A stretch of 64,000 nt of DNA, taken from assembly GCF_001792775.2 (NCBI RefSeq), contig NZ_MLGE02000001.1, positions 62,001 to 126,000 of the forward strand, in the 5' to 3' direction. Numbering within the stretch: the stretch's first letter is position 1; the number at the start of each line of letters is the position of its first letter. Positions 20,449-29,901 of this stretch are shown piece by piece. Source of the DNA: Staphylococcus pseudintermedius (GTDB taxonomy: Bacteria > Bacillota > Bacilli > Staphylococcales > Staphylococcaceae). The notes under the pieces were generated by a model that saw only the letters and a program-made list of their open reading frames with translations, was not told where the DNA came from and ran no database searches. Both the position numbers and the translations under genes were made by a program.

Positions 20449-21744
20449 TTATCCTTCAGAGTTCAATAATTTAGCGATACTGTTGATATCTTCCTCGAAC
20501 GACTGTATTTGAAATTGCGTGGATACACGATCATTAGGATGTGCTTTTTGAAATGCCGTCAGTTGTGCTTCATAGCGTTGAATCAATGTATCCATCATTG
20601 GCGTGGAGATGTTCAATGCTTGTGCTATACCTCGCATCATTTGTGTACGGTAATAGTCTTCGTTCGGCATGCGAGGAATTTGCCAAACACCTTCCTCATT
20701 TCGAAAAACTTCTTTAAAAGGAACTGCTGAAAAATCAAAATACTTACCATTTTCATCTGGCTCTGAAAACGGATCAATTAAAATACCGGTATAACGTACG
20801 TATAATAAATATTCTTGCTCGATGGCTGAAAGTGTTTCAAACGCTTCAATCCGATCATCATCCATCGTTTCAGGGCGAAGGGGGTAATTTTCTTTCACCA
20901 TAAATTTCAATAGATTTAACGTATCGATATTTAAATGTTTCAATATCGCCATAACTTCTTGCCACATTTGTCGCATTTCAGCGATTAACTGCATCGTAAT
21001 AGGACCTTCTGGAAATAATTTGTATACATAAAATGGTACGGTCATTCCTTCAAACACTGCTTTCAAAGCATGTTTATTCATAAATAACGCTGGATGCACA
21101 TAAAGTGAGCTGTTTCGCGACTCTGCCATGAGTGGATGGGCAACTTGCGTCACTGGAATTTGAACTTCAGATAACAAATCTATTATTTCCTGGGAAAAGT
21201 CAGATTGTTCATATATTGTACCGATATACAAATGTTTTTTTATTCCTTTTGTCAGTACACGATGTGGTGTTTCAGGATGCGATACAGTCGTATCACCTAA
21301 ATATGTAGAAAATGAAATCACTTCAATATTCGGCTGTTCTGCACTAAACTGCTGTTGGACGACCATATGAGAACCAAACGTAGGAGAAACAAGCACGACA
21401 TGTTTGAGTTGTTGACGTACAGCTGGAGACAACTGTTGTATAACCTGACTGTATGCATCGGCAGTACATGCAAGCACGAGCACATCATAATGTGGCTCGA
21501 CTGCTTCATAACGCTCATACAATCGTCCAAGTGTTGCAGTACCTGCTAACGCCATATGCAAGTCATTTTGAACTTGTACTTCAAGTTGCTGTGCATTTTG
21601 GTATGCTTGCCAAAACTGTTGTGCCTTTGCTGAAACGTCACTTCGCCCCACCATATCTACATGATGTGTTGTATAGGTCTTGAATAACACTGCAAGCTGC
21701 ACGGCGACCGGACCTGTCCCTGCAATTAAGACAGATTTTTTCAT
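20449..21744 (-). CDS. cntM: Staphylopine dehydrogenase CntM
   Basis: A 431-aa opine dehydrogenase-type enzyme. The N-terminal Rossmann motif IAGTGPVAVQLA (about 6-17) binds NAD(P)H; the C-terminal half is the helical opine-dehydrogenase domain. CntM reductively condenses pyruvate with the CntL product to form staphylopine. It starts 2 nt after the cntL stop codon. Confidence 0.93.
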   Translation of the reverse strand: MKKSVLIAGTGPVAVQLAVLFKTYTTHHVDMVGRSDVSAKAQQFWQAYQNAQQLEVQVQNDLHMALAGTATLGRLYERYEAVEPHYDVLVLACTADAYSQVIQQLSPAVRQQLKHVVLVSPTFGSHMVVQQQFSAEQPNIEVISFSTYLGDTTVSHPETPHRVLTKGIKKHLYIGTIYEQSDFSQEIIDLLSEVQIPVTQVAHPLMAESRNSSLYVHPALFMNKHALKAVFEGMTVPFYVYKLFPEGPITMQLIAEMRQMWQEVMAILKHLNIDTLNLLKFMVKENYPLRPETMDDDRIEAFETLSAIEQEYLLYVRYTGILIDPFSEPDENGKYFDFSAVPFKEVFRNEEGVWQIPRMPNEDYYRTQMMRGIAQALNISTPMMDTLIQRYEAQLTAFQKAHPNDRVSTQFQIQSFEEDINSIAKLLNSEG

Positions 21745-21746
21745 TA

Positions 21747-22565
21747 TTATGCACGCCCTTCTGATTTTTTTTGGTAGAGTGCAATATCAAAGATTTGATC
21801 CGGACGTGTAATGTCATCTACAAAAGTCCACTGCTGCGGATGTGTCTCTTGTTTAGGATAATTAAATATAGATTTCAAGCCATCACCATAACGCATAGAC
21901 ACCACAATGTCATGACCGGTAAGGTGATAAAGTTCTTCTAAAATGTCGTATTTCATTTCGACCGTTGAGCTGAAGATGACATGTGTGACATTTTGAATTC
22001 CTTCTAGTTCGGATACTGTTGCTTGATGTATTTCTATTGGCGCATCTGGGGCTAAAATGCGAATGACTTGTTGTCCATAGCGCACCGCTTCTTCATCAAT
22101 ATCAATTCCAATGACACGTGCGCCTGTTTCTTTTGCAATTTGAACTAAAGTCATAGGGTACGCACCTGATCCTACTAATAGCACTGTATCTTCACATGTA
22201 ATTTCAAACTGTCCAAATTCTTCCGAAATGCAATGTTCAATATTGTCAAAATATCCTGTCGTCCCATGCTCACCATGAATCAAACGGCGTGCTCGAGAGG
22301 ACTCCATCAATTTAACGCATTTTGCAGTAATATCTGCTAGTGGTTTAATAAGATGCTGCTGTTCTGTAGTCTGACTCCGCCAATGCTCATACTGTTGCTT
22401 GGGCTGTTCATCCAATATATAACTGCTATATTCATCAATTAAGCGTTCCAAATCATTAAGTGCACGTTCGCCTTGTTGAATGTTATGATAAAGGTGTTCG
22501 AATTGCTGTTGGTAATGTTTTAATTGCGCTTCAATTTCATGTGTGTTCTGTTGTATTTTATTCAT
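21747..22565 (-). CDS. cntL: Nicotianamine synthase-like aminobutyryltransferase CntL
   Basis: A 272-aa enzyme of the nicotianamine synthase family with a helical N-terminal region (about 1-85) and a SAM-binding Rossmann domain (VLLVGSGAYPMTLV, about 129-142; VIGIDIDEEAV). CntL transfers an aminobutyryl group from SAM to D-histidine. ATG at 22565 with AGGAG 7 nt upstream is preferred to the GTG one codon earlier. It lies 9 bp after cntK. Confidence 0.93.
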   Translation of the reverse strand: MNKIQQNTHEIEAQLKHYQQQFEHLYHNIQQGERALNDLERLIDEYSSYILDEQPKQQYEHWRSQTTEQQHLIKPLADITAKCVKLMESSRARRLIHGEHGTTGYFDNIEHCISEEFGQFEITCEDTVLLVGSGAYPMTLVQIAKETGARVIGIDIDEEAVRYGQQVIRILAPDAPIEIHQATVSELEGIQNVTHVIFSSTVEMKYDILEELYHLTGHDIVVSMRYGDGLKSIFNYPKQETHPQQWTFVDDITRPDQIFDIALYQKKSEGRA

Positions 22566-22574
22566 CACGTACTC

Positions 22575-23384
22575 CTATTCTATGTATGCTAAACCTGTGG
22601 CAACCGTTGAAACATTTCCTTTGATTGCAACTTGATAGCCCTCATCATTGTGATCAACAATGGCAGTCAACGCACCTCCAGGTTGTACAATTTCTTTTTC
22701 TAAATGTTCTAACTGGTTTTGATACGCTTCATAGACACCTACCGAACCCGTTCCTGACCCACAACTTTGCTCCCATATGATGCTATCTATCTGTGGCACA
22801 TAGATGAGGGGATACAAGCGCTGATGCAGTGTATCATATAACATCAACCCAACAGCCGTCAGATGTTCTGGCCATTCTTCGGCTCTAACAAATGATTCGA
22901 TAGAGGAGGCTAGCTTTTCTGACCACACTGTAATTGGGAATACAAAGTGTTGATATGTATCATATTGAATTTCCAACCCTTCAAACAAGACATCATCAAT
23001 CTTATATTGTCTTTCTAATATTTTTTTTGGTTGTGGGAGCGTCGTTTCAAATTGTTGAGGTGTTTCATGTATCGCACAATGAACAGGCGTGTCCATTCCG
23101 GATACCTTCAATTTAAAAGAGGACGTCGTTAGTAAATTTCTATCCTTCAAATAACGAATAAATGACAAAGTCCCATTCCCGCAAAATTCTTGGCCACTCA
23201 TCACAAGTTGATGTGGTAGCTCACCTTCATCATCTACAATAAACCCGACTTGTTCACAACCCACATGTGAACTTTTCATAAGTTGCTGGGCGATGTGCCT
23301 ATATTGGCTAGGGTCATGTTGTGAATCCACTAAAACAGTCATATTTCCAGATGGATTGAATTTTGAAAAATGAACAATTTCCAA
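22575..23384 (-). CDS. cntK: Histidine racemase CntK
   Basis: A DapF-like cofactor-independent racemase of about 269 aa, first gene of the operon. It has the two catalytic cysteines in MSGQEFCGNGTLSF and EQSCGSGTGSVGV, on the two halves of the DapF fold. CntK makes D-His for CntL. The start is taken as TTG at 23384, giving an N-terminus (LEIVHFSKFNPSGN) that fits S. aureus CntK; AAAGGAG lies upstream, somewhat distant (11 nt), so the start is less certain than the gene. Confidence 0.92.
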   Translation of the reverse strand: MEIVHFSKFNPSGNMTVLVDSQHDPSQYRHIAQQLMKSSHVGCEQVGFIVDDEGELPHQLVMSGQEFCGNGTLSFIRYLKDRNLLTTSSFKLKVSGMDTPVHCAIHETPQQFETTLPQPKKILERQYKIDDVLFEGLEIQYDTYQHFVFPITVWSEKLASSIESFVRAEEWPEHLTAVGLMLYDTLHQRLYPLIYVPQIDSIIWEQSCGSGTGSVGVYEAYQNQLEHLEKEIVQPGGALTAIVDHNDEGYQVAIKGNVSTVATGLAYIE

Positions 23385-23424
23385 TTTTATTCCATCTCCT
23401 TTTAAAATAAATATCATTAATTAC

Positions 23425-23445
23425 AAATCGTAATCATAACGATTT
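23425..23445. promoter_or_regulatory. Zur box upstream of cntK
   Basis: AAATCGTAAT-C-ATAACGATTT is a dyad with one mismatch that fits the staphylococcal Zur consensus (TCGTAATnATTACGA). It sits about 40 bp upstream of cntK. Zinc repression of cnt by Zur is known in S. aureus. Confidence 0.8.
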
Positions 23446-23483
23446 AAAAATATCCTACTCTCAAATTTTTGAAATGTCAACAA

Positions 23484-23498
23484 TGATAATCATTATCA
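23484..23498. promoter_or_regulatory. Fur box upstream of cntK
   Basis: TGATAATCATTATCA is a perfect 7-1-7 palindrome identical to the core Fur-box pattern. It lies about 100 bp upstream of cntK, beyond the Zur box, indicating a joint Fe and Zn response. Confidence 0.85.
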
Positions 23499-23679
23499 AA
23501 ACTTTACTTTTTATTATCCATTTTCATCTCTAAATATCTACTTCTAAAAATTCCTATTAATAGTCAGCCATTGTAATGATGTCATCGTACAAAGACCGCT
23601 GAATCATCATAATTTAAGATACATTTTTAAAATCGTTGCGAAACATTAACAGAAGCTGTGTTTGAACATGTAAAAACAC

Positions 23680-23737
23680 ATTAAAACGAGCTGTGAAATC
23701 ATCTTTTGTGATGGATATTTTCACAGCCCGTTTTAAT
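23680..23737 (-). terminator. Terminator of the lipoprotein gene
   Basis: ATTAAAACGAGCTGTGAAA (23680-23698) pairs with TTTTCACAGCCCGTTTTAAT (23718-23737) with one mismatch. It lies just after the minus-strand lipoprotein gene and insulates the cntK promoter. Confidence 0.75.
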
Positions 23738-23749
23738 ATATACATACTA

Positions 23750-24472
23750 TTAATTTACTATTTTAATCTTATTTAGAATACTCGTATATGCTGGATCATT
23801 TTTATATGCTTCGTACAAACTTTGTAAATTCATTTCTTTACCTGTAGTGAGCAACTCTTGGTAATCTACCAACGCACCTTGTGTCCCACCTACAAATACT
23901 TTGTTTTGATTTACACCAATAATTGTCGCAAAATTTCCTTTTGGAGGATCTAAAGTATAAAACTTCATACCTGATGGCGCGTTAGGTATGTCTCTTTGAT
24001 GGATTAATGTTAATTGATTAACATTCTTTGTAGTGGTCATCCCAGCACCTTGATATTCATATTGACCTTTTAGAATTTCTGACTTCGTTATTGTATAGTG
24101 TTGGATATCATTGCCAAAAAATACGAGTGCAATTCTAGATGCTTCGTTCAAATCTTTCTTTGTCTCATGAGAAGGTGAATGACTCACATTAGCTTGTTTA
24201 TCAGTGCTTTGATTTTGTACATTCTTCTGTTTTGTCTCTTGCTGATTGTTTTTAGTATCTTTATCGATTCCTTTATTTTCTGTTTGCTGTGACTCATTGG
24301 TTGTGTCTGCCACTTCTTTCTTATTATTCTCTAACGTTTTTTCTTGTTGTTTTGCCGTTTTTTCTGTCTTATCATTTTGTGTCGATGATTGTTCTTCTTT
24401 TTTTGAATCTTTATCCCCACAACCAGCTAATAAAAGTAAAAAAGCAAAGAGCGCAAAAGCTAATCTTTTCAT
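23750..24472 (-). CDS. Staphylococcal lipoprotein of unknown function
   Basis: A 240-aa protein with a lipoprotein signal (MKRLAFALFAF..., lipobox LAGC, Cys18), then a long low-complexity Lys/Glu/Gln/Asn-rich linker (about 20-110) and a C-terminal globular domain (about 115-240) that I do not recognise. The layout suggests a surface lipoprotein whose domain is held away from the membrane by the linker. The start MKRL at 24472 is preferred to a start 8 codons upstream because it gives a normal signal peptide. It is a single gene with its own terminator. Confidence 0.7.
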   Translation of the reverse strand: MKRLAFALFAFLLLLAGCGDKDSKKEEQSSTQNDKTEKTAKQQEKTLENNKKEVADTTNESQQTENKGIDKDTKNNQQETKQKNVQNQSTDKQANVSHSPSHETKKDLNEASRIALVFFGNDIQHYTITKSEILKGQYEYQGAGMTTTKNVNQLTLIHQRDIPNAPSGMKFYTLDPPKGNFATIIGVNQNKVFVGGTQGALVDYQELLTTGKEMNLQSLYEAYKNDPAYTSILNKIKIVN

Positions 24473-24815
24473 ATTCAACACCTCATTTAAGTACATTTTT
24501 TACTATCTACTTATAAATATATCAAATATTTTTCTATACACAATAGGTCCATAGACTTATAGAAAAATATATGTAGTAAATATACATATTTTATAGCAAA
24601 ACACTTTAGTAAAACTTTAATGGCATTAGCTGTTTACATCACTCATTCAATTTTTTAATAGATGTCCTTTTTAATCATACGCCCTTTAACGGAACATTGA
24701 TTAAATATGCGGTTTAAGTCACTCATATAATAACATGACACTTTTAAAGATAACTCCTGTTTAATATTGACATTTATTATGTTTTATATGATACTTAAAA
24801 ATATTATTATAGATA
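24473..24815. other. Divergent intergenic region, 343 bp
   Basis: AT-rich DNA between the lipoprotein gene (-) and the amidotransferase gene (+). It must hold both promoters. I see no clear operator, riboswitch or repeat in it. Confidence 0.5.
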
Positions 24816-25553
24816 GTGGGTGCATTAAAATTGGTCACAGTAGGTATATCAGCTAACATTTCATACGATACGGGAGGAATGTTTCCCGGATATGAACGTT
24901 GCTACGTCAATCAAGATTATATTCATACCATTGTTAAGCATCATGCCATACCCTTAGTTTTACCGATTCACACTTCACAAGAAATGATTTCACAACAGAT
25001 TGCACATATAGATGGTTTAATCTTAACTGGTGGTGATGATATTAGCCCATCTCTATACCAACAAGATCCTTATGAGAAGCTTGGCAGAACGCTTTTAACA
25101 CGTGATTTATTTGACTTTAAGTTGCTTGAAGTTGCTAAGCGTAAAGGTATGCCAATTTTAGGTATTTGTCGTGGTGCACAAATCATTAATGTTTACCATG
25201 GAGGAAGCTTATATCAAGATTTATCCTATCGTGAAGCACATACGTTACGCCATCATCAAAAACACATCCCTACTGAAACGACGCATACCATCCATATCGA
25301 ACCCAATTCTCGACTCGCTGATGCATTTGAAACTTCTCAGATCATGGTTAACTCATTTCATCATCAAACTATTCAAACACTCGCCCCCGAATTTAAGGCC
25401 ATTGCCCATGCAACTGATGGGGTTATTGAAGCTATTGAAGCTACAAACTATCCTTATTTAATCGGTATTCAATGGCACCCTGAAATGTTTTGGAGAGAAA
25501 GTTTGATGGATCGACTGTTTTCAGATTTTATTAAAATATGTGAAAGTAAGTGA
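24816..25553 (+). CDS. Class I glutamine amidotransferase-like hydrolase (peptidase C26, PuuD-like)
   Basis: A 245-aa C26-family protein with the nucleophile elbow LGICRGAQIINV (Cys at about 116), the oxyanion GGDDISPSLY region, and catalytic His/Glu in IQWHPEMF. Relatives hydrolyse gamma-glutamyl bonds, for example gamma-glutamyl-GABA. The start is GTG 24816 or TTG 24831; neither has a strong ribosome binding site. It overlaps the frame of the next gene at its stop, and the adjacent APC permease suggests uptake and hydrolysis of a gamma-glutamyl or related amino compound. The substrate is inference. Confidence 0.8.
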   Translation: MGALKLVTVGISANISYDTGGMFPGYERCYVNQDYIHTIVKHHAIPLVLPIHTSQEMISQQIAHIDGLILTGGDDISPSLYQQDPYEKLGRTLLTRDLFDFKLLEVAKRKGMPILGICRGAQIINVYHGGSLYQDLSYREAHTLRHHQKHIPTETTHTIHIEPNSRLADAFETSQIMVNSFHHQTIQTLAPEFKAIAHATDGVIEAIEATNYPYLIGIQWHPEMFWRESLMDRLFSDFIKICESK

Positions 25554-25558
25554 TATGT

Positions 25559-26944
25559 ATGAAAAAATTAGGCTTCTGGTCTATCGTATTATTATCTATC
25601 AATTCAATTATCGGTTCTGGTATCTTTTTAACTCCCGGATCAGTCATTCGAATATCAGGGATCTATACGCCACTGATATATGTCATGGCTGCTATATTTG
25701 CTAGTATTTTAGCGCTCACTTTTGCATCTGCTTCAAAATATGTAAATAAAAGTGGCGCTGCCTATTCTTATACAATGGTGGCTTTAGGTCCTCATATCGG
25801 ATTTTATGTAGGGATTACGCGTTTTATTGCTGGGAGTATTGCATGGGGAGTCATGGCGACAGCTGTCGTTAAAACTGTCATCACTATTTTTGGTGGGGAT
25901 CATACGGATGCACGTCTTATCACGTTGGGCTTTATTTTGCTAATGGGAATTTTGTTACTCATTAATGTACTCGGCAAACACCTTTTAGTCTGGGTCAGCA
26001 ACCTCTCCACGATTGGAAAAATAGCTGCTTTACTTACCGTTATCATATCAGGTCTCTATTTAGTTATTCAAACAGGTGATACCCAGTTTAGTCGTATCAG
26101 TACACTTGTCGACACTTCTCAAATCGATTCACAAGCATTTGTTATGGCCATCATAGCCGCTTTCTATGCTTTTACAGGATTTGAAAGTATTGCTACGGGC
26201 GCACAAGATATGAAATCTCCAGAAAAAAACTTACCCAGAGCCATTCCGCTTGCTATTTTCATGATTGCATTCATTTATATTGGGGTTATTTCCATCACTA
26301 TGACTATCAATCCAGTGGCGCTCATTCAAACCAAAGAAGTTGTCTCATTGGTGGCCGTATTTGATACACCTGTTATCCATCGTATCATTTTGTATGGAAG
26401 CTTAATATCCATGTTTGGTATTAATGTCGCTGCTTCTTTTTCAACGCCAAGAATTATTGAAGCTATCGCCCATGAAGGCCAAATCCCGAAATGGTTTAAA
26501 AAACGTACTGTCTATGATTTTCCGCTTCCTGCATTTATGCTGACATTCTTAATCGCTATTGCTATACCTTTGGCTTTTCAATATAACTTGACAAGTATCA
26601 TTCTTTTAAGTTCAATTTCTAGGTTCATTCAATATTTAATCGTTCCAATCTGTGTTATTTTATTTTACTACGGCAAAACGAGTGCACCTACACTAAATCA
26701 TATTCGTAAAAATTTCTTTACGGATGTATTGTTACCTATATTTTCTTTTGTATTGACACTCGTTTTACTTATAAAATTCAATTGGAAAGGGCAGTTTCTT
26801 ATTACAAACGACGCTGTAACATCTTTTAACTATTTGGGTGTTGCCTCATTAGTTTTGAGTTACGTCATTTTCCCAATAATACTTTATCGTTTGACACCTC
26901 TAAGTAAAAAAGAGTCGACTCAAATACCACGTAAGATGACCTAA
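25559..26944 (+). CDS. APC-superfamily amino acid permease
   Basis: A 461-aa, about 12-helix amino acid permease. The N-terminal SIIGSGIFLTPG is the APC-family glycine-rich helix-1 motif and FYAFTGFESIATGAQDMKSPEKNLPRAI is the helix-6 and following-loop signature. ATG at 25559 lies 5 bp after the stop codon of the amidotransferase-like gene, so the two form an operon. The specificity cannot be read from sequence. Confidence 0.82.
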   Translation: MKKLGFWSIVLLSINSIIGSGIFLTPGSVIRISGIYTPLIYVMAAIFASILALTFASASKYVNKSGAAYSYTMVALGPHIGFYVGITRFIAGSIAWGVMATAVVKTVITIFGGDHTDARLITLGFILLMGILLLINVLGKHLLVWVSNLSTIGKIAALLTVIISGLYLVIQTGDTQFSRISTLVDTSQIDSQAFVMAIIAAFYAFTGFESIATGAQDMKSPEKNLPRAIPLAIFMIAFIYIGVISITMTINPVALIQTKEVVSLVAVFDTPVIHRIILYGSLISMFGINVAASFSTPRIIEAIAHEGQIPKWFKKRTVYDFPLPAFMLTFLIAIAIPLAFQYNLTSIILLSSISRFIQYLIVPICVILFYYGKTSAPTLNHIRKNFFTDVLLPIFSFVLTLVLLIKFNWKGQFLITNDAVTSFNYLGVASLVLSYVIFPIILYRLTPLSKKESTQIPRKMT

Positions 26945-26964
26945 AATGGACGATTGAAAAATAT

Positions 26965-27017
26965 AAGGAGTGGGACGAAAAAACTTCATTAATTATCGCT
27001 TTAACGTACCACTCCTT
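26965..27017 (+). terminator. Terminator-like GGAGTGG hairpin
   Basis: AAGGAGTGG (26965-26973) pairs with CCACTCCTT (27009-27017). This resembles the GGAGTGGGAC hairpins common in staphylococcal intergenic DNA and ends the permease operon. The remainder up to 27187 has nothing else I can call. Confidence 0.5.
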
Positions 27018-27187
27018 CTCATGCTATACATCACAAGCGCACGTCTCTAACTGTCATTCCGCTTCATCAAGCAGTAGTGACTTATTCGTCATTTAATCGA
27101 TGCAGATGTTTTTGTTTACTCCATTAAAACTTTTAAAGTGAACGCGATATGTGACGATATTCGGTTACTCAAACCTAATACAATGGA

Positions 27188-29242
27188 TTAAGATGCAGAT
27201 TTTTTTATATGAGCGGCCATATCTAACGCTTCAATATGCAATAAATTATCCATGATACTCATATAAAATTTCGCTAGTTCTCCACCTGTTCGCTTTAAAT
27301 CGAAAATATCAATACCAATAAAATCAACATGGTCCCAATTTTTTAAAACAGGTCTGACCTGCCAAATCCCTCTACGGGTCGCTAAAGCATCAGATGAGAC
27401 CTTAACAAAAGGTTGGTTTAATGGAAATAGTGATGAAATAACTGCAACAACCCCATCATTTTTACGCCACTCTAACCTGGCATCACTGCCAATAATGCGA
27501 CTCGTTAAATCCATTAACGGAAACACGCCCACATTAGGAACCTCTTTCCCCGAAGCCCCTTTATGCGATGCTTCAGCAGTATAAGTCGTGTATGTAATAT
27601 TAGGGTTTAGGCTTGTTTTCTGATTTAAAATTGCCGATCCTTCTAATGTTAAATCATAGGCCGCGTTATCTTTCGTTTGCCAAATTGGGCTTTCACTCAC
27701 ACGCTTCATATAATCAAAGTAACTTTCACCAGGTCTTTGCTTAAAGCCCCAATGCCTTAAACCTAAGTCAAAGTCTGAATATTCGCTACCTGCCACCCGA
27801 CTCAGTGCGTACATGATATGGCGTACAAATTCTTTATTTGCCACTTGATCTGCAGCTTGTGAGCCATTATGAGGGGTCCCGAGTGTCGTTATTGATGAAA
27901 CCATATCAGTGAGCCCTCCTTTAAAAAGTGGCGAAATTGTACCACCATGTTTTTGGTGATACGCAATTTCATCTTTGCTACCATTCCTTAAAAGTTCTTC
28001 CATTAAACGAACCGTCTGTCCTCCCATACTATGCCCAATTAAATGAACTTTTTTACCTGGTCTCCAGTCAGGCATAATTCCTTTATAAATCTTACCAAAG
28101 CGTTCGTGACCATATTGAGCTGCATGTGCTGCACCATAGTCAACACGACCGCCTTTGATAAAATAATATAAATCCACTGCACGTGCATAATTGCTACTAA
28201 ATGCACCAACACTTGCTTGGTGTATATCGTAGCCTTTCTTCCTCAACGCTTCAATAACTTTAAATTTATTGCCTCCCCAATAATTCGGATAGAGTGCTGG
28301 TGCATTTTCACCTACTAACCCTAAAAATCCATGTACTAACACGATAGGATATTTATTGGTAGATTGCTTTTGCTGAGCTTGAGTGGATGATTTTTCTAAC
28401 ACCTCTTTAGAATTCGCTACACGCGTTTGGGATTGCTGTTCTTGTGTTGTTTCCTTTTGCGTCATTCCCTCTTCTGAAGCGCCTTTTTTAGTTTGATCTT
28501 TGTGTTCTGCTATAGCTTGCTCTTTACCTTGATCAGTTTTATCCTTAACGACTGGTTTAAGATTCTGTGATGTCATTTGATCGATTTCATCTGTCTGTGC
28601 TTTTTCTACATTTCGGGCCCGCATAGCTTCAGAAGATCGATGGTTCACACGTTTGCTCACTTCAACATCTGATTGGTCTTTTAATGCCACATCACTTTGC
28701 TGAGATGTTAAATCCTGGTTTTCTGCAATACGCCCGGCTTTACGGTTGTTTGAATGAGGAGGTTCCTCAATCTGACTACCTGATTGCGTCTTCACTTTCT
28801 CGCTGTTTGGAACATCACTTAATTTTTCCCCCTTCTCTTGTTGTATGTCAACTAAAGAAGGGACATTTGTATTTTCATTGATATGAGTGGGATAAGACGT
28901 GTTAGGATTATCCGATGAAACACCTTGCTCCGGTGTAGTAGGCAATTGTTCTTGAGATGAAGCGTTAGCGAATAGCGATGTTTTAGGATTTTTAGAGTCA
29001 CCTGAATGAGAATGTTGTCCTTCTTTTTGAGGTAACGACTGTGTATGAGTGTCTTCACTTAGCGACTGATTGCTTACAGTCACTTCTGTTCTCGCTAATT
29101 CACTAGATGCTTGAGTAGTATGCTGCTCACTTGCCATAGCGTCATGCCCACCGATTAAGAAGGTCATCGTCGCCAAGACTGAAACCACACCTACAGTATA
29201 CTTTCTGATACGATAAATACTTTTTTGATTGTATTGATTCAT
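27188..29242 (-). CDS. Secreted triacylglycerol lipase precursor (Geh/Lip type)
   Basis: A 684-aa preproenzyme. The YSIRK-type signal peptide ([15 protein letters not shown], cleavage after AMAS) is followed by a hydrophilic propeptide (about 38-295, rich in Gln/Ser/Thr/Glu/Lys) and a mature lipase domain starting near [13 protein letters not shown] (about 298). The nucleophile is Ser405 in GHSMGG; an Asp and a His (in NWDHVDFIG) complete the triad. The length and layout match staphylococcal lipases that are processed outside the cell. It is monocistronic. Which of several paralogous lipases it is cannot be settled here. Confidence 0.9.
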   Translation of the reverse strand: MNQYNQKSIYRIRKYTVGVVSVLATMTFLIGGHDAMASEQHTTQASSELARTEVTVSNQSLSEDTHTQSLPQKEGQHSHSGDSKNPKTSLFANASSQEQLPTTPEQGVSSDNPNTSYPTHINENTNVPSLVDIQQEKGEKLSDVPNSEKVKTQSGSQIEEPPHSNNRKAGRIAENQDLTSQQSDVALKDQSDVEVSKRVNHRSSEAMRARNVEKAQTDEIDQMTSQNLKPVVKDKTDQGKEQAIAEHKDQTKKGASEEGMTQKETTQEQQSQTRVANSKEVLEKSSTQAQQKQSTNKYPIVLVHGFLGLVGENAPALYPNYWGGNKFKVIEALRKKGYDIHQASVGAFSSNYARAVDLYYFIKGGRVDYGAAHAAQYGHERFGKIYKGIMPDWRPGKKVHLIGHSMGGQTVRLMEELLRNGSKDEIAYHQKHGGTISPLFKGGLTDMVSSITTLGTPHNGSQAADQVANKEFVRHIMYALSRVAGSEYSDFDLGLRHWGFKQRPGESYFDYMKRVSESPIWQTKDNAAYDLTLEGSAILNQKTSLNPNITYTTYTAEASHKGASGKEVPNVGVFPLMDLTSRIIGSDARLEWRKNDGVVAVISSLFPLNQPFVKVSSDALATRRGIWQVRPVLKNWDHVDFIGIDIFDLKRTGGELAKFYMSIMDNLLHIEALDMAAHIKKSAS

Positions 29243-29901
29243 GATATCACCTCTAATAAGATTAACTCCCCTTAATTAAATCCCCCTTAAACAACTGTAA
29301 TGATAATATATCACATTAGTTATAAATATATATAGTATCATAAAATTATATTTAAAATTTATTAATTTACAGAATATCTGATAAAGGGTTAAAGATTTTA
29401 GTCTATATTTTAGGTACTATGTTTTATTGCTTCCCTTAGTTGTCTCAATCATCAATTGGATTTAACTGCCCATTTTTATAGTTGTCAAACATGCGCTTAT
29501 CTTAATCTTTGCATCATAAGCCATTACGTTTTGATGTGCATGTTACCCCAATTTTTAAGTAGTTTTTAACTTTAATTCTCTGTCTTTCTTCAATATCATT
29601 ACATATTGTACATAAGCGCAATATCTTCTTTATTGGTTTGAAAATTACAATGATAGCGGTTTTGTGTTTTTTATATCAAAAATAAAATGCGGTCAGTAGA
29701 TGCCCCACCAACCGCAAAAGTATACAATTCATAAAATGAAACAAGCGAAAACCTCGTATTGTTTTCGCTTGATAATTGTTCTATAGATTTTTGTTACACT
29801 ATACTGTTTTCTGATGATGGTGCATGGCTACTTTCACAGTAGAGTCATTTAATACAATCCATATGCTAACACATCCAGTATGATAACATTATTTTCAACT
29901 A
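29243..29901. other. Intergenic region with terminator, 659 bp
   Basis: This stretch holds the lipase promoter on its right part read leftward, and a strong hairpin CAAGCGAAAAC / GTTTTCGCTTG (29742-29752, 29761-29771) that probably ends the LPXTG-protein transcript. A second weaker dyad with GCGGT/ACCGC lies near 29690-29716. I see no gene in it. Confidence 0.5.

Noticed and set aside
16429-22000. Many plus-strand open frames across the cnt operon
   Set aside because: All are antisense shadows of well-supported cnt genes.
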